The notes below the pieces were generated by a model, which made no database searches, was not told the origin of the DNA, and was given only the letters and a program-made list of their open reading frames with translations. The position numbers were made by a program, and so were the translations under genes. 9,190 bases of DNA, from contig JAGVEU010000080.1 in NCBI GenBank assembly GCA_020057985.1, forward strand, positions 1-9,190, written 5' to 3'. This document shows positions 1 through 7,662 of the stretch, in pieces (positions within the stretch are counted from its first letter, which is position 1; the number at the start of each line of letters is the position of its first letter). This DNA is from Calditrichota bacterium. GTDB taxonomy: Bacteria; Electryoneota; RPQS01.

Positions 1-1
1 G

Positions 2-151
2 ACGCCCATCCGAAAGTTCGCGTTGAGCGGTCGTCATTTCAAAGATCATGATGAGCAGAATGCCGCCATTCTGACCTATGTCGCGTATCGAAATCAGCTC
101 CCCCAAAAACCAACCGCGCGACATAGAGACATTCGAGTCAACCTTTCTTGA
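2..151 (+). pseudogene. Possible C-terminal tail of an IS630-like transposase
   Basis: A plus-strand frame is open from the window edge to TGA 149-151. It reads RKFALSGRHFKDHDEQN, then AAILTYVAYRNQLPQKP. The spacing (R-K, F, then an I-x-x-Y/F-hydrophobic pair and an aromatic-x-N about 18 residues after F) resembles the end of IS630-type transposases. Only 49 residues are visible and the catalytic part would lie outside the window. It overlaps the 3' end of the response regulator gene on the other strand by 58 bp, which counts against both being intact. Confidence 0.2.
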
Positions 152-1020
152 AACGGCACTAGTAATGGCACAGTTTGGTTAGATTCAGGTTTGCCGCTAC
201 CACAGCCCAGCACCGCCATAACAACACCGTGGTATTCCTCGCTCTCGCTGAACCTGTTCAGAGAGATATTCCAGACGTTTCCGCAAACCGTGATCTGTTT
301 GTTCACTCCGGTTGTCATTGCTGAATCTGCAACCGCTTCCGCTACGCACTGATGCACTTCATCAGGGAGCATAACAGGTGCGATCTGATCTTTCTCCTCA
401 CAACTTAGACACTGAACAAGTGTTCGTGCCGCTCTATTCATAGCAGCAAGGTTGCCGTTCCGGAGGAACATAAGCAATGGCACAGTCACGGCCTTAAATG
501 CGGACTCGTAGAGCTTCGCTTCGTCCAGCGCGCTTGCCATTTCCAGCAGTTGCCTTCGTTCACCATCTTCGCTTTGCACTTTGTTGGCCAGTAGTTCTGT
601 GTTCACTGCGAGAGCCTCCTCAGCCAGTGACCTCATGTTCATCATGGACTCATACTTATTCAGCGCATCGCGGACTGCTTCCTTTAGCTCATGTTTCTGC
701 CACGGCTTGCTGATGAATTTGTAGATCTCGCCTTCGTTGATCGCGGAAATCACCGCCGTAATATCAGCATAGCCGGAGAGCACAAGTCGAATCGTCTCCG
801 GCCACCGCTCGCACACGATCTTCAAGAACTCCCCGCCGTTCATCTCCGGCATTCGAAAATCCGACACAACGACGGGAATACTATTCCGTTCGAGGATTTC
901 AAGACCTTCGCGAGCAGACGTGGCGGTCAGGATTTCGTAATCCTCATCAAGAAAATGCCGGCCAATAGCCTTTAGAACGAACTCTTCATCGTCCACGAAG
1001 AGGATCTTAGGAGCGCTCAT
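94..1020 (-). CDS. Response regulator, receiver plus PAS-like C-terminal domain
   Basis: Predicted 308-residue response regulator, a cytoplasmic phosphoacceptor for a histidine kinase. Residues 5-118 form a receiver domain: acidic pair D10/D11, phosphoacceptor D54 in SDFRMPEMNG, switch S82 in LSGYAD, and K105 in ISKPW. The RMPEMNG, SGYAD and IYKFISKPW wording is that of the HupR/RpfG type of receiver. Residues 119-170 look like a coiled-coil linker. Residues 175-285 resemble a PAS fold (AVTVPLLMFLRNGNLAAMNR). No helix-turn-helix, HD-GYP, GGDEF or AAA+ domain is visible, so output is probably through protein contacts. I start it at ATG 1020 because the receiver begins there; an in-frame start at 1125 would add 35 residues lying inside the kinase gene. 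It overlaps the end of the kinase gene by 14 nt, which suggests coupled translation and a cognate pair. The last 25-30 residues are not part of any domain I recognise. Confidence 0.9.
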   Translation of the reverse strand: MSAPKILFVDDEEFVLKAIGRHFLDEDYEILTATSAREGLEILERNSIPVVVSDFRMPEMNGGEFLKIVCERWPETIRLVLSGYADITAVISAINEGEIYKFISKPWQKHELKEAVRDALNKYESMMNMRSLAEEALAVNTELLANKVQSEDGERRQLLEMASALDEAKLYESAFKAVTVPLLMFLRNGNLAAMNRAARTLVQCLSCEEKDQIAPVMLPDEVHQCVAEAVADSAMTTGVNKQITVCGNVWNISLNRFSESEEYHGVVMAVLGCGSGKPESNQTVPLLVPFQERLTRMSLCRAVGFWGS

Positions 1021-4000
1021 AATCCAGACTCTCAGGTTGCGTTTCGCTAATCGGTGAATGGACAGGTAATGATATTTTAATCGTTGTGCCTTGCCCCACG
1101 GCGCTCTCCACAGCGATGTCGCCATGATGCTTCGCTACAAGGTCATAGACAATGCTTAGACCGAGTCCCGTACCTTGCCCCACATCTTTCGTGGTGAAGA
1201 ACGGCTCGAAAATTCGGTGGCGATTTTCTTCAGGAATCCCGCATCCGTTGTCCGTGATGCAGATCACCACTCTGTCGCCTTCGCGACTAATCCGAATCCG
1301 AATGAGCCCCCGCTTCTCGATCGCTTGCGCCGCGTTTACCAGCAGATTACTGAACACTTGGAGTAGTTGTCCGGGATTGCACGGAATTGGCGGAGCCGCT
1401 CCGTAGTCTTTGATAACTTCCGCCTTGTATTTGACCTGAGTCGAGACCATGTTCAGCGCATTCTCCACGATCGTGCTCACATCTTTCGTGACCACGGTGG
1501 TCTCATCCTGCCGTGCATACGCTTTCAGCGCTTTGACGATGCCTTCGATATTGGTGGTCCCCTTCAGTGACTCCTCCACCAGATCGTGCACATCGTCCAG
1601 GATGAAATCCAGTTTGAGCAGTTCCCGCATGTCAGCGAGTTCCCGATAGAGGCTCGCCGCGGAGTCCATATCTCGGTCATTCAGTGCTGTTCCGAGTTCA
1701 TGAACCCGCTTCAAGTAACTCCGGATCTTGGTTGTGTAGTTGTCCAGCTCGCGCAGATTGCTGGTTACGTAGCCGATCGGATTATTGATCTCGTGCGCTA
1801 TTCCGGCGGACAGCACGCCGATGGATGCCATCTTTTCAGAATGGAGCGCCGAAGCCTGAGCTGCCTTCAGTTTTTCGAGCGCTTCTTCCGTCTCACGCTT
1901 TGAGTGAATGAGGTCCTCCGCGTATTTCTTGATCCCCTCTTCCGCAAGCTTGCGCTTGATCACCATTGCCACGTGATTGGCCACTGTCGTAAGAATTCGA
2001 ACCGTTTCTTCGTCATAGGGGTTGTTTCTCGTGTAGCTCTGAATGGCCAACACACCGAGCGTAATCCCTTCGAGAATCAGTGGCACTCCGATGTAAGCAT
2101 TAGGCGGTGTGCCAATCCGGCGGACATCTCCCGCCGCCACAAGTTTTTGATAGAACTCCGGAGTGAGCAACAGCGTTTGGCCGCTGCGTAAGACATAGTC
2201 CGTTACTCCACCCTTCAAGGCTTCGGGAGGAGGAGGACTGTCCATTGTGTCCATGAAGAACGGCAGGCCGAACTTCTGGGTCACATTGTCGTACAATGCA
2301 AGATAAAGATTCTCCACGGAAATGAGCCGGCTCAGTTGGAGAGCCACTTGAGACATGAATTCTTCCAGTGAGTCGTAACTGAGTGCGAGCTGTGGAATTG
2401 CATGCACGACATCGCGTTCGGTTTCCGCTCGCTTGCGCTCCGTGATGTCATGATAGATTTCTAATTTAGACGTGGAACCGTCCTCATTGCGAAGCGGCGC
2501 GGCAAATGCTTCATACGTCTTGCCGGAGTTATCTGAATGCCATTCCCATTGAGCGCATTTTCCAGATAGAATCTTCTCGCTTTGGCACCAGGCACAAGGC
2601 TTCTTACTGCGAGCGGTGTACTCATAGCACTTCCGCCCTTTGGCAAGCCCGAACTCGCGCTCGATAACCGGATTGACATATTCAACGTCGTTACCTTCGT
2701 TCACGATGAAAACACCATCCGTCATGGCGTCGAGGATGCTACTCAGCTTGTTGCGCTCAAGCTGCAGTGACGCTTCGGCGCGTTTGCGATCCGTAATATC
2801 AGTGCATGAACCAATGTAGCCCGCGAGACTTCCCTCCACCGTGAATCGAGGAGCGCCGCTCTCCAGAATCCAATGATACATTCCGTCGTGATGACGAAGA
2901 CGATACTCGATGCTATATGGATGACGACTCGCAAAGGCCTGTTTGTAAGCGTTTAGACAACGTTCCAGATCATCCGGGTGAACGATCTCGGTCCAACCAA
3001 GACCATATTCCTTGGATACTGACCGCCCTGTGAACCTGAGCCAACTTCGGTTGAAGTAGTAAGTGTGACGGTTAAACCCCGCCATCCAAATCAGAACCGG
3101 AGCGCTGTCCGCCATGCTACGAAACCGCTGTTCACTCTCCCGCACAGTTCCCTCGGCTTGCTTCCGTTCCGTGATATCCCGTGTGACACACAGCACCGTT
3201 TCCACCTGCCCGGCCATGCCTTTTTCCGGCACGTATCGCGCTTCGTAGGATCGCTCACCAAGCGGCGTCATCATGCTGAACTCGCACTTGACCTCTTGGC
3301 CTGTAAGGAACACCTCCCCCAAGCTCTTGTTCCAAAGCGAGATCAGCTCGTCGGGCATCGCAAGCTCACTATGTGTTTTTCCAATGGCCTGCGCTCGCGT
3401 CATACTGTTGGCGGTCTCCGCGGCTGCATTCAAGTAGAGCAAGCGAAGGTCTTTGTCGTAACGCGTAATGGCATCGGGTGCGTTTTCAACAAGCGCTTCG
3501 AATTCTCGCTCGCGAACTCGCAGTTCGTCCTCGGCGTGTCTCTGCTCTGTGACGTCAATGCCAAAGGAGATTGTGCCTTGTAGGCGATCCTCCTGACGAA
3601 GCGCACCATTTCGCCACGAGATTATCCGCTCCTCACCCGCCTTCGTGAGAATCGGGTTTTCAAAGACATCTACAAAGCCGCGTTCAGTTACGATCTGCGA
3701 AAACGCTTCCCACACCTCTGGATACCTGTCGCGCGGAACAAGGGTTTCAAACCAGTTACTCCCCATCAGCTCGGACTTGCTGTAGCCTGATATTTCCTCT
3801 GCGGCTCGATTGAACACCGTAATGGCGCCGTCCGTATCCAACCCCACAACCATGACATTTGCCGTTTCAATCAGATTTTCAGCAAAGTCTTTGGCTTGAT
3901 GCAAAGCCGATTCAGTTTGTTTGGTATATGTGATGTCGCGCGCCGCCGACATAATCACTTTCTCACCTTGATAATCACTGAGCGTCAAAGTGACAACCAG

Positions 4001-4624
4001 CCAGATCGGTTCTCCGTTGATGCCCTTGAACTGCATTTCACGATCCAGAATGCTCCCCTGCTCACGGAGCGCATTCGCCACGGATTCGCGATCCGACACA
4101 TTTGAGTAAAGCGTCAAGGCACACAATCCTTGCATCTCCTCCCGCGATCTCCCGAAGAGCTTGCAGGCCGCCGGATTCGCATAGAGTATGGTTCCATCGC
4201 TGACGCGAGTCATTGTGATCGTGATCGGTATAGATTCAAGCGTATTCTTGAGTTGGTTCTCGCGGGCCAACAATTCGGCGTAGACTCCAAGATGCCGAAA
4301 ACAGATCAACGTTGTGACCCAGATGGCCGACAGTTCGTATATGCTCTCGTGAAGGATTTCCTGCCACGTCGCAGCACCCGTTGCGTCTAAGGACCCTATC
4401 GAGTTTTCGAGCAGAGTTAGAACAGTGGTCAGGCACGCAAAGAAAACGACATGCGCGCGCACGCGAGTCCATAGCCCGATTCCAACGACAGCAATATAGA
4501 GGATCTCACCCGGACCTTCGAAAGGAAAGGTGATGCATGACAGAAAAATTACTCCCGCTAAAAAGACACCGGCGGGAATCCCCCATCTGCCAGCAGCTTT
4601 ATGTTGCTTCACACTCTCGTTCAT
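1007..4624 (-). CDS. Membrane-bound hybrid-sensor-type histidine kinase, 5 PAS + GAF + HisKA + HATPase_c
   Basis: Large 1205-residue sensor kinase. Four hydrophobic segments lie at about 14-33, 39-54, 57-75 and 92-112, giving a compact membrane anchor. Five PAS units follow at about 125-237, 242-362, 368-488, 492-615 and 620-733; most end in the D-I/V-T-E/D-R-K type PAC signature. A GAF domain spans about 750-892 and a short coiled coil about 893-930. The HisKA dimerisation domain carries the phosphoacceptor H944 in [12 protein letters not shown], and it has a long helical insert at about 955-1035. The ATPase domain has N1097 (N box), D1125/G1127/G1129 (G1 box), the F box PFFTTK and the G2 box GQGTGLGLS at 1149-1157. 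All catalytic residues look intact. No receiver domain is attached; the separate regulator downstream fills that role. PAS5 carries four cysteines (C666, C677, C680, C690). The ATG overlaps the fapA stop codon (ATGA, 4621-4624), so translation is probably coupled to it. The signal sensed cannot be told from the sequence. Confidence 0.95.
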   Translation of the reverse strand: MNESVKQHKAAGRWGIPAGVFLAGVIFLSCITFPFEGPGEILYIAVVGIGLWTRVRAHVVFFACLTTVLTLLENSIGSLDATGAATWQEILHESIYELSAIWVTTLICFRHLGVYAELLARENQLKNTLESIPITITMTRVSDGTILYANPAACKLFGRSREEMQGLCALTLYSNVSDRESVANALREQGSILDREMQFKGINGEPIWLVVTLTLSDYQGEKVIMSAARDITYTKQTESALHQAKDFAENLIETANVMVVGLDTDGAITVFNRAAEEISGYSKSELMGSNWFETLVPRDRYPEVWEAFSQIVTERGFVDVFENPILTKAGEERIISWRNGALRQEDRLQGTISFGIDVTEQRHAEDELRVREREFEALVENAPDAITRYDKDLRLLYLNAAAETANSMTRAQAIGKTHSELAMPDELISLWNKSLGEVFLTGQEVKCEFSMMTPLGERSYEARYVPEKGMAGQVETVLCVTRDITERKQAEGTVRESEQRFRSMADSAPVLIWMAGFNRHTYYFNRSWLRFTGRSVSKEYGLGWTEIVHPDDLERCLNAYKQAFASRHPYSIEYRLRHHDGMYHWILESGAPRFTVEGSLAGYIGSCTDITDRKRAEASLQLERNKLSSILDAMTDGVFIVNEGNDVEYVNPVIEREFGLAKGRKCYEYTARSKKPCAWCQSEKILSGKCAQWEWHSDNSGKTYEAFAAPLRNEDGSTSKLEIYHDITERKRAETERDVVHAIPQLALSYDSLEEFMSQVALQLSRLISVENLYLALYDNVTQKFGLPFFMDTMDSPPPPEALKGGVTDYVLRSGQTLLLTPEFYQKLVAAGDVRRIGTPPNAYIGVPLILEGITLGVLAIQSYTRNNPYDEETVRILTTVANHVAMVIKRKLAEEGIKKYAEDLIHSKRETEEALEKLKAAQASALHSEKMASIGVLSAGIAHEINNPIGYVTSNLRELDNYTTKIRSYLKRVHELGTALNDRDMDSAASLYRELADMRELLKLDFILDDVHDLVEESLKGTTNIEGIVKALKAYARQDETTVVTKDVSTIVENALNMVSTQVKYKAEVIKDYGAAPPIPCNPGQLLQVFSNLLVNAAQAIEKRGLIRIRISREGDRVVICITDNGCGIPEENRHRIFEPFFTTKDVGQGTGLGLSIVYDLVAKHHGDIAVESAVGQGTTIKISLPVHSPISETQPESLDYERS

Positions 4625-5154
4625 TCTTCTTCCGTCGCTACGTTTGGCTTCACGATTAAGTTACTCTGGCCGTCACTGCGCACCTCAACCCCATGCTCAA
4701 CCGGAGCCAATTCCCCTTCGACGCCATCTACGGACATCACTGTTCGCGCGGACATCTGCTCGCGGATTGCGATCACACCGCCGCCCGCCTCGCTTCGCTC
4801 CTCGATTTTCCTGACGAGTTCCACATTCTCATTCTCTCTCTGCTCAATCAGGGTGCGCGTGGGAGGAATGGACTCGATCAGTTTCCGATAGACTTCCACC
4901 TGCTTCCTTGTCGAAATATCCTGCTTTATGCGGTTCTTGACCAAGAACCGCATAAGCATATTCTGAACGTTGGTTACGTTGACCTGATCTACCAGTTCTC
5001 GGCCAAGAACCATCTCCATTCGCAGCATGTTCGAGCGCGCCTTCTCGAGAAAAGCCTCGTTTTCCAGTATTCGCTGTTTGAAGAAATCAAACATACCCAC
5101 GCAGATTGTGGAAATGATGCCGTCCTCGTCGGTATGGATGCTTCGCAGAACCAC
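4621..5154 (-). CDS. fapA: C-terminal part of the interrupted FapA/DUF342 protein
   Basis: The 177-residue frame from GTG 5154 is the downstream part of the FapA-like gene, not an independent protein. Read upstream without a start, the same frame is open for 22 more codons to the TAG at 5221-5223, and beyond it continues as the FapA N-terminal part. The first 20 residues complete the beta-solenoid (VLRSIHTDEDGIISTICVG). Residues 24-122 are a long, charged alpha-helical coiled coil. Residues 125-150 (GGVIAIREQMSARTVMSVDG) match the short beta element that closes DUF342 proteins. An Asp/Glu-rich tail follows. The GTG at 5154 has no convincing Shine-Dalgarno, and starting there would begin in the middle of a solenoid strand. 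Its TGA stop overlaps the ATG of the kinase gene by four bases. Whether this part is made by readthrough, by restart or not at all cannot be decided from the sequence. Confidence 0.7.
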   Translation of the reverse strand: MVLRSIHTDEDGIISTICVGMFDFFKQRILENEAFLEKARSNMLRMEMVLGRELVDQVNVTNVQNMLMRFLVKNRIKQDISTRKQVEVYRKLIESIPPTRTLIEQRENENVELVRKIEERSEAGGGVIAIREQMSARTVMSVDGVEGELAPVEHGVEVRSDGQSNLIVKPNVATEEE

Positions 5155-5220
5155 ACTCGATCTCGCTGTTATTTTGCAGCCTGCAACCGAATCCGCCGCA
5201 ACTGCGTCGCCGACAAGCTC

Positions 5221-5223
5221 CTA
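5221..5223 (-). other. In-frame TAG interrupting fapA
   Basis: A single amber codon separates two parts of one DUF342 frame: ...VIIKGEVQN, TAG, ELVGDAVAADSVAGCK... The residues on both sides fit the same solenoid periodicity, and the frame is unshifted from 6393 to 4621 (591 codons with the final stop). A one-base substitution (for example from TCG, CAG, TGG or AAG) or a base-calling error is the simplest cause. TAG recoding is unlikely because the HDOD gene just upstream ends at a TAG that is clearly its natural terminus. Confidence 0.85.
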
Positions 5224-6393
5224 ATTCTGCACTTCTCCCTTAATGATGACCTGCTCACGAGCGACAACCTGTGAATCACTCACATTTCGACAAGTGATGA
5301 CGTTGCCCTGACTGGTCAAGCTCGCTCCCCGCACATCACCCTGAACGGTCACATCATAGGCAGCTTCGATCAGAGTTCCCTCTTCCACGTCACCGGACAC
5401 AAACACTTCCGCGTCCGTGACAATCCTGCTCCCAACGTGCAAGTCACCGATGATCTCCAGCGCCTGACTCGATGCAATGTCAAGAACCTGATTCCCTTCA
5501 ACTTTGAGAACCGGCTTTACGCTGATCAAAACAAGCTCCGGAATCTCCTTTACACCGTTGACCAGATTGACCCGTTTCACGGATCGTGTTACTATGACGA
5601 TACCGTCGGTATCCGCCACGATCTCCTGCTCGTCGAGTGAGACTTCAGCTCCCTGACCGGTTTTGAGTTCGATGTCCTGCCCTGAGCGCGGTGGCAGCGA
5701 TCCGCCGATCACGCTTATCCCCTGGCGTCTTCCCTCACTCGGAGGGGTCTTTCGACAAAGTAAATCACCGCGTGCAACTTTCCGTGAAGAGTAGTACTCA
5801 TCGGTTCGATCCGGTGTGACTGCCGCTTGGAAGAAAAACTCCAGAACGGCATCGGTCCCGATATCCGGAAAGATTCCCTTGGCGATGGGTATATTCTTGA
5901 CTGAAATCCGGTTCTCAAGGACTTCCTTCAGCTTGCGGCCAATGAGTTCCTCATCGAGCAAGTTCTCCTTGATAGATGCTTGAGCCACAGCTTGCATCAC
6001 CCGTGCAAGGGTAATTGGTTTATCAAACTCATCAAGGTAGAAAATACTGAGCAGCGCCGTCATATGAGTGTGGCGGTTCATATCTGCGCCGATCCCATCC
6101 TTGAAGTGAACGACGGGATTCCCCTTCTCGAAGATCTGCTTCTTGATGCGTACGACCACGTCAACGCTGTCTTCCAATTTCACGCGGCGCACAATTCCGT
6201 CAAACAGCAAACTCGTTTCCGGGACGGAGAATTCTTCCGAGATCTTTCGCTTGATTTGTCGCAGATGCCGCAGCAGAGTCTGCTGATCTACCAATTCGGC
6301 CATCGCTACGCGAAACTGCACATTCCAACTGTCAAAGGCCTGCGATACTACCCGTAGGCTGTCCAGTTCCATGACATTGCGTTCCGAGGACAT
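5221..6393 (-). CDS. fapA: FapA/DUF342-family protein, N-terminal part ending at an in-frame TAG
   Basis: The 390-residue frame encodes most of a DUF342 (flagellar assembly protein A-like) protein. Residues 125-190 hold the family's helical and IAKG segment (IPIAKGIFPDIGTDAVLEF). Residues 205-265 hold the hallmark GDLLCRKTPPSEG...GISVIGG...PRSGQD stretch. From about 310 the chain becomes a right-handed beta-solenoid with repeating GDV/GNV turns (GDLHVGSRIV, GDVEEGTLIEA, GDVRGASLTS). It ends abruptly at TAG 5221-5223 inside the solenoid, before the remaining turns and the coiled coil that close this family; those lie in the same frame downstream. The full gene 6393-4621 would encode about 590 residues, a normal family length. 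The start at 6393 follows CGGAAG; an alternative ATG lies at codon 8. It sits 17 nt after the HDOD gene. In Vibrio, FapA couples sugar status to flagellation; here a role in the same signalling operon is inference. Confidence 0.85.
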   Translation of the reverse strand: MSSERNVMELDSLRVVSQAFDSWNVQFRVAMAELVDQQTLLRHLRQIKRKISEEFSVPETSLLFDGIVRRVKLEDSVDVVVRIKKQIFEKGNPVVHFKDGIGADMNRHTHMTALLSIFYLDEFDKPITLARVMQAVAQASIKENLLDEELIGRKLKEVLENRISVKNIPIAKGIFPDIGTDAVLEFFFQAAVTPDRTDEYYSSRKVARGDLLCRKTPPSEGRRQGISVIGGSLPPRSGQDIELKTGQGAEVSLDEQEIVADTDGIVIVTRSVKRVNLVNGVKEIPELVLISVKPVLKVEGNQVLDIASSQALEIIGDLHVGSRIVTDAEVFVSGDVEEGTLIEAAYDVTVQGDVRGASLTSQGNVITCRNVSDSQVVAREQVIIKGEVQN

Positions 6394-6410
6394 GGCTTCC
6401 GTTCTTTGCT

Positions 6411-7277
6411 CTATCGCGTGGTAGCGATTTCGATGAATGATCTCGACCGCTCGTGGAAGCTATCGCGCTTATTCAACAGACTGCGAATGGTTGCTTCGTC
6501 CAACTTCAGCGGCTCCCACAGCCCTCGATAGAGCGGCTGGGTGAATCTGTCCAAGCGGTCAACAGGATAGGCCGTATGACTCATCGAATCACACAGCGCC
6601 AGAAGATGTGCCAGAGCTCCTTCCTTCTCCGCCGCTTCCGGTTCGTGATGATAACGGATCGCTTCACTGTAGACAGGCGGCAAATGCCAGCGATCGGCAA
6701 GGCGCGAACCGATCTCACCATGATGAAAACCCAGCACTTCCAGTTCCGCCTTCCAGAGATACATCCGCTTGGATTTCATCAGTTCCATGACCTCGCGGTA
6801 CTTCTCCGGAAGATGCTGAATCAGCACAATGCGACCAACGTCGTGCAGAATACCAAGCGTAAATGCCGCCTCGGGCTTAACGTTCCGCAACCGTTTGGCC
6901 ACTGCTTCGCTGAACAACGCGCAGCCGAGGGAGTGCATCCAGAACTTGTGGGCGATAAAGAGTTCATCATGCACCCAAAGTCCTGAGATCGCTGCAGCAG
7001 AAATGGCGACCGAGCGCACCGCCTCAAAGCCAACAACAATAATCGCATCCCTGACCGTGAAGATCTCCTGCGGCAAGCCGTAGAAGGCCGAATTGGCAAC
7101 GCGGAGGATCTTTGCTGTCAGCGCATGATCGGACTCGAGGGTCTGAGCCAGCATATCGGCCGACAACGTGTCGCTTTCCATCAAGGACAAGGACTGCGCC
7201 ACTACAAACGGCAGCGCCGGAAGATCCGTAATCCGCTCGATGAGGAGATCAGGTTGAGTAATCGCTTCAGTTTGCAT
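6411..7277 (-). CDS. HDOD-domain signalling protein
   Basis: 288-residue protein made almost entirely of one HDOD domain (about 12-215). The family signature is clear: LPALPFVVAQSLSLM, then SDHALTAKILRVANSAFYGL (49-68), then VRDAIIVVGFEAVRSVAIS. The HD-type metal-binding pattern is better kept than in many HDOD proteins: H115, H145-D146 in GILHDVGR, H185/H186 in GFHHGEIG, H210/H211 in RYHH, and D230. Weak hydrolase or nucleotide-binding ability therefore cannot be excluded, although most HDOD proteins act as non-enzymatic regulators. It is the first gene of the minus-strand signalling operon, with fapA 17 nt downstream. The stop is TAG at 6411-6413; the frame beyond it reads a short unrelated stretch, so this is the true end. 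The start codon lies 3 nt from a palindromic repeat, and no good Shine-Dalgarno is seen at normal spacing (only GGGA 17 nt upstream). Confidence 0.92.
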   Translation of the reverse strand: MQTEAITQPDLLIERITDLPALPFVVAQSLSLMESDTLSADMLAQTLESDHALTAKILRVANSAFYGLPQEIFTVRDAIIVVGFEAVRSVAISAAAISGLWVHDELFIAHKFWMHSLGCALFSEAVAKRLRNVKPEAAFTLGILHDVGRIVLIQHLPEKYREVMELMKSKRMYLWKAELEVLGFHHGEIGSRLADRWHLPPVYSEAIRYHHEPEAAEKEGALAHLLALCDSMSHTAYPVDRLDRFTQPLYRGLWEPLKLDEATIRSLLNKRDSFHERSRSFIEIATTR

Positions 7278-7280
7278 ACT

Positions 7281-7386
7281 CTATGGTGATTCCCGAATGT
7301 AAGTTGACACCGATCCCGGCATAGTCCCCTCGAGAACGGAGTGAAACAAGATTGGCATCCCAACTTACTTTAGAGAATGGCTGTGA
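7281..7386 (+). repeat. Palindromic intergenic repeat, copy 1
   Basis: Matches the element at 8950-9057 in the same orientation. Its outer ends are inverted repeats: left GTAAGTTG at 7299-7306, right CAACTTAC at 7361-7368, with weaker similarity running outward to CTATGG on the left and GGCTGTGA on the right. The right half (AACGGAG, AAACA, GATTGGCATCCCAACTT, GAATGGCT) is nearly identical to copy 2, while the centre differs. The left end lies 3 nt from the HDOD start codon. There is no room for a transposase; this is a MITE- or REP-like element. Confidence 0.8.
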
Positions 7387-7470
7387 CACGAGACTGTAAA
7401 TGCTTCACTCTGCTAGACCTGCATAGGATCGCTGCTGAGGTGCAAATTGCCGAATAGGAGCATCGCAAGG

Positions 7471-7500
7471 TTGCCAAGGACAAACGTCGCTTTAGATAAT
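7471..7500 (+). promoter_or_regulatory. Candidate sigma-70-type promoter upstream of the sigma gene
   Basis: TTGCCA (7471-7476) and GATAAT (7495-7500) each match the classical -35 and -10 boxes at five of six positions, with an 18-bp spacer. It points toward the sigma factor gene and would give a leader of about 155 nt. Classical boxes may not apply exactly in an FCB-type bacterium. Confidence 0.4.
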
Positions 7501-7598
7501 AACAACTTATTGACCCTGAAGGAGTCTTTCTGTCCCATCGTGCAAAGAGCGTGCTATGAGGCGCATACGCAAATCACACGAACCTCTGGAACTTTCTC

Positions 7599-7626
7599 TT
7601 GACAGAAATCGTTCTTGTCGTAACAG
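7599..7626 (+). promoter_or_regulatory. Candidate proximal promoter of the sigma gene
   Basis: A perfect TTGACA (7599-7604) is followed after 16 bp by the weak -10 candidate TAACAG (7621-7626, three of six matches). It would give a short leader of about 30 nt to GTG 7663. The -35 is striking but the -10 is poor, so this is tentative. Confidence 0.35.
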
Positions 7627-7651
7627 GTTAATGTGTCCTTTCCAATACTGC

Positions 7652-7656
7652 GGGAG
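7652..7656 (+). promoter_or_regulatory. Ribosome binding site fixing the sigma gene start
   Basis: GGGAG lies 6 nt before GTG 7663. This favours GTG 7663 over the in-frame GTG at 7633, whose extra ten residues ([10 protein letters not shown]) do not belong to the sigma family N-terminus. Confidence 0.7.
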
Positions 7657-7662
7657 TTGCAC

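Larger units (their letters stand above)
7278..7662. other. 385-bp divergent intergenic region
   Basis: This region separates the minus-strand HDOD operon from the plus-strand sigma gene. It holds one palindromic repeat (7281-7386) and two candidate plus-strand promoters (7471-7500 and 7599-7626). I saw no convincing minus-strand promoter for the operon, which may start within or beyond the repeat. No small gene with a Shine-Dalgarno and recognisable product was found on either strand. Confidence 0.6.

Noticed and set aside
164..486. Short repeat of ATGGCACAGT (164-173 and 477-486), giving TVPLL twice in the response regulator
   Set aside because: Ten to fourteen matching bases in a coding region with no extended similarity; likely chance.
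3065..3583. 172-codon plus-strand frame inside the kinase gene
   Set aside because: Antisense to the PAS domains of a clear kinase, with no Shine-Dalgarno or domain.
4693..5274. 193-codon plus-strand frame opposite fapA
   Set aside because: Antisense to the FapA C-terminal part, with no family features; a shadow.
6411..6413. Readthrough of the HDOD TAG, which with the fapA TAG would suggest amber recoding
   Set aside because: The frame after this TAG gives a short low-meaning stretch to another stop and overlaps the fapA start; HDOD is already full length. TAG is a true stop here.
7386..7600. Small open frames between repeat copy 1 and the sigma gene
   Set aside because: No start with a Shine-Dalgarno and no recognisable product; the stretch is better explained as leader and promoter DNA.
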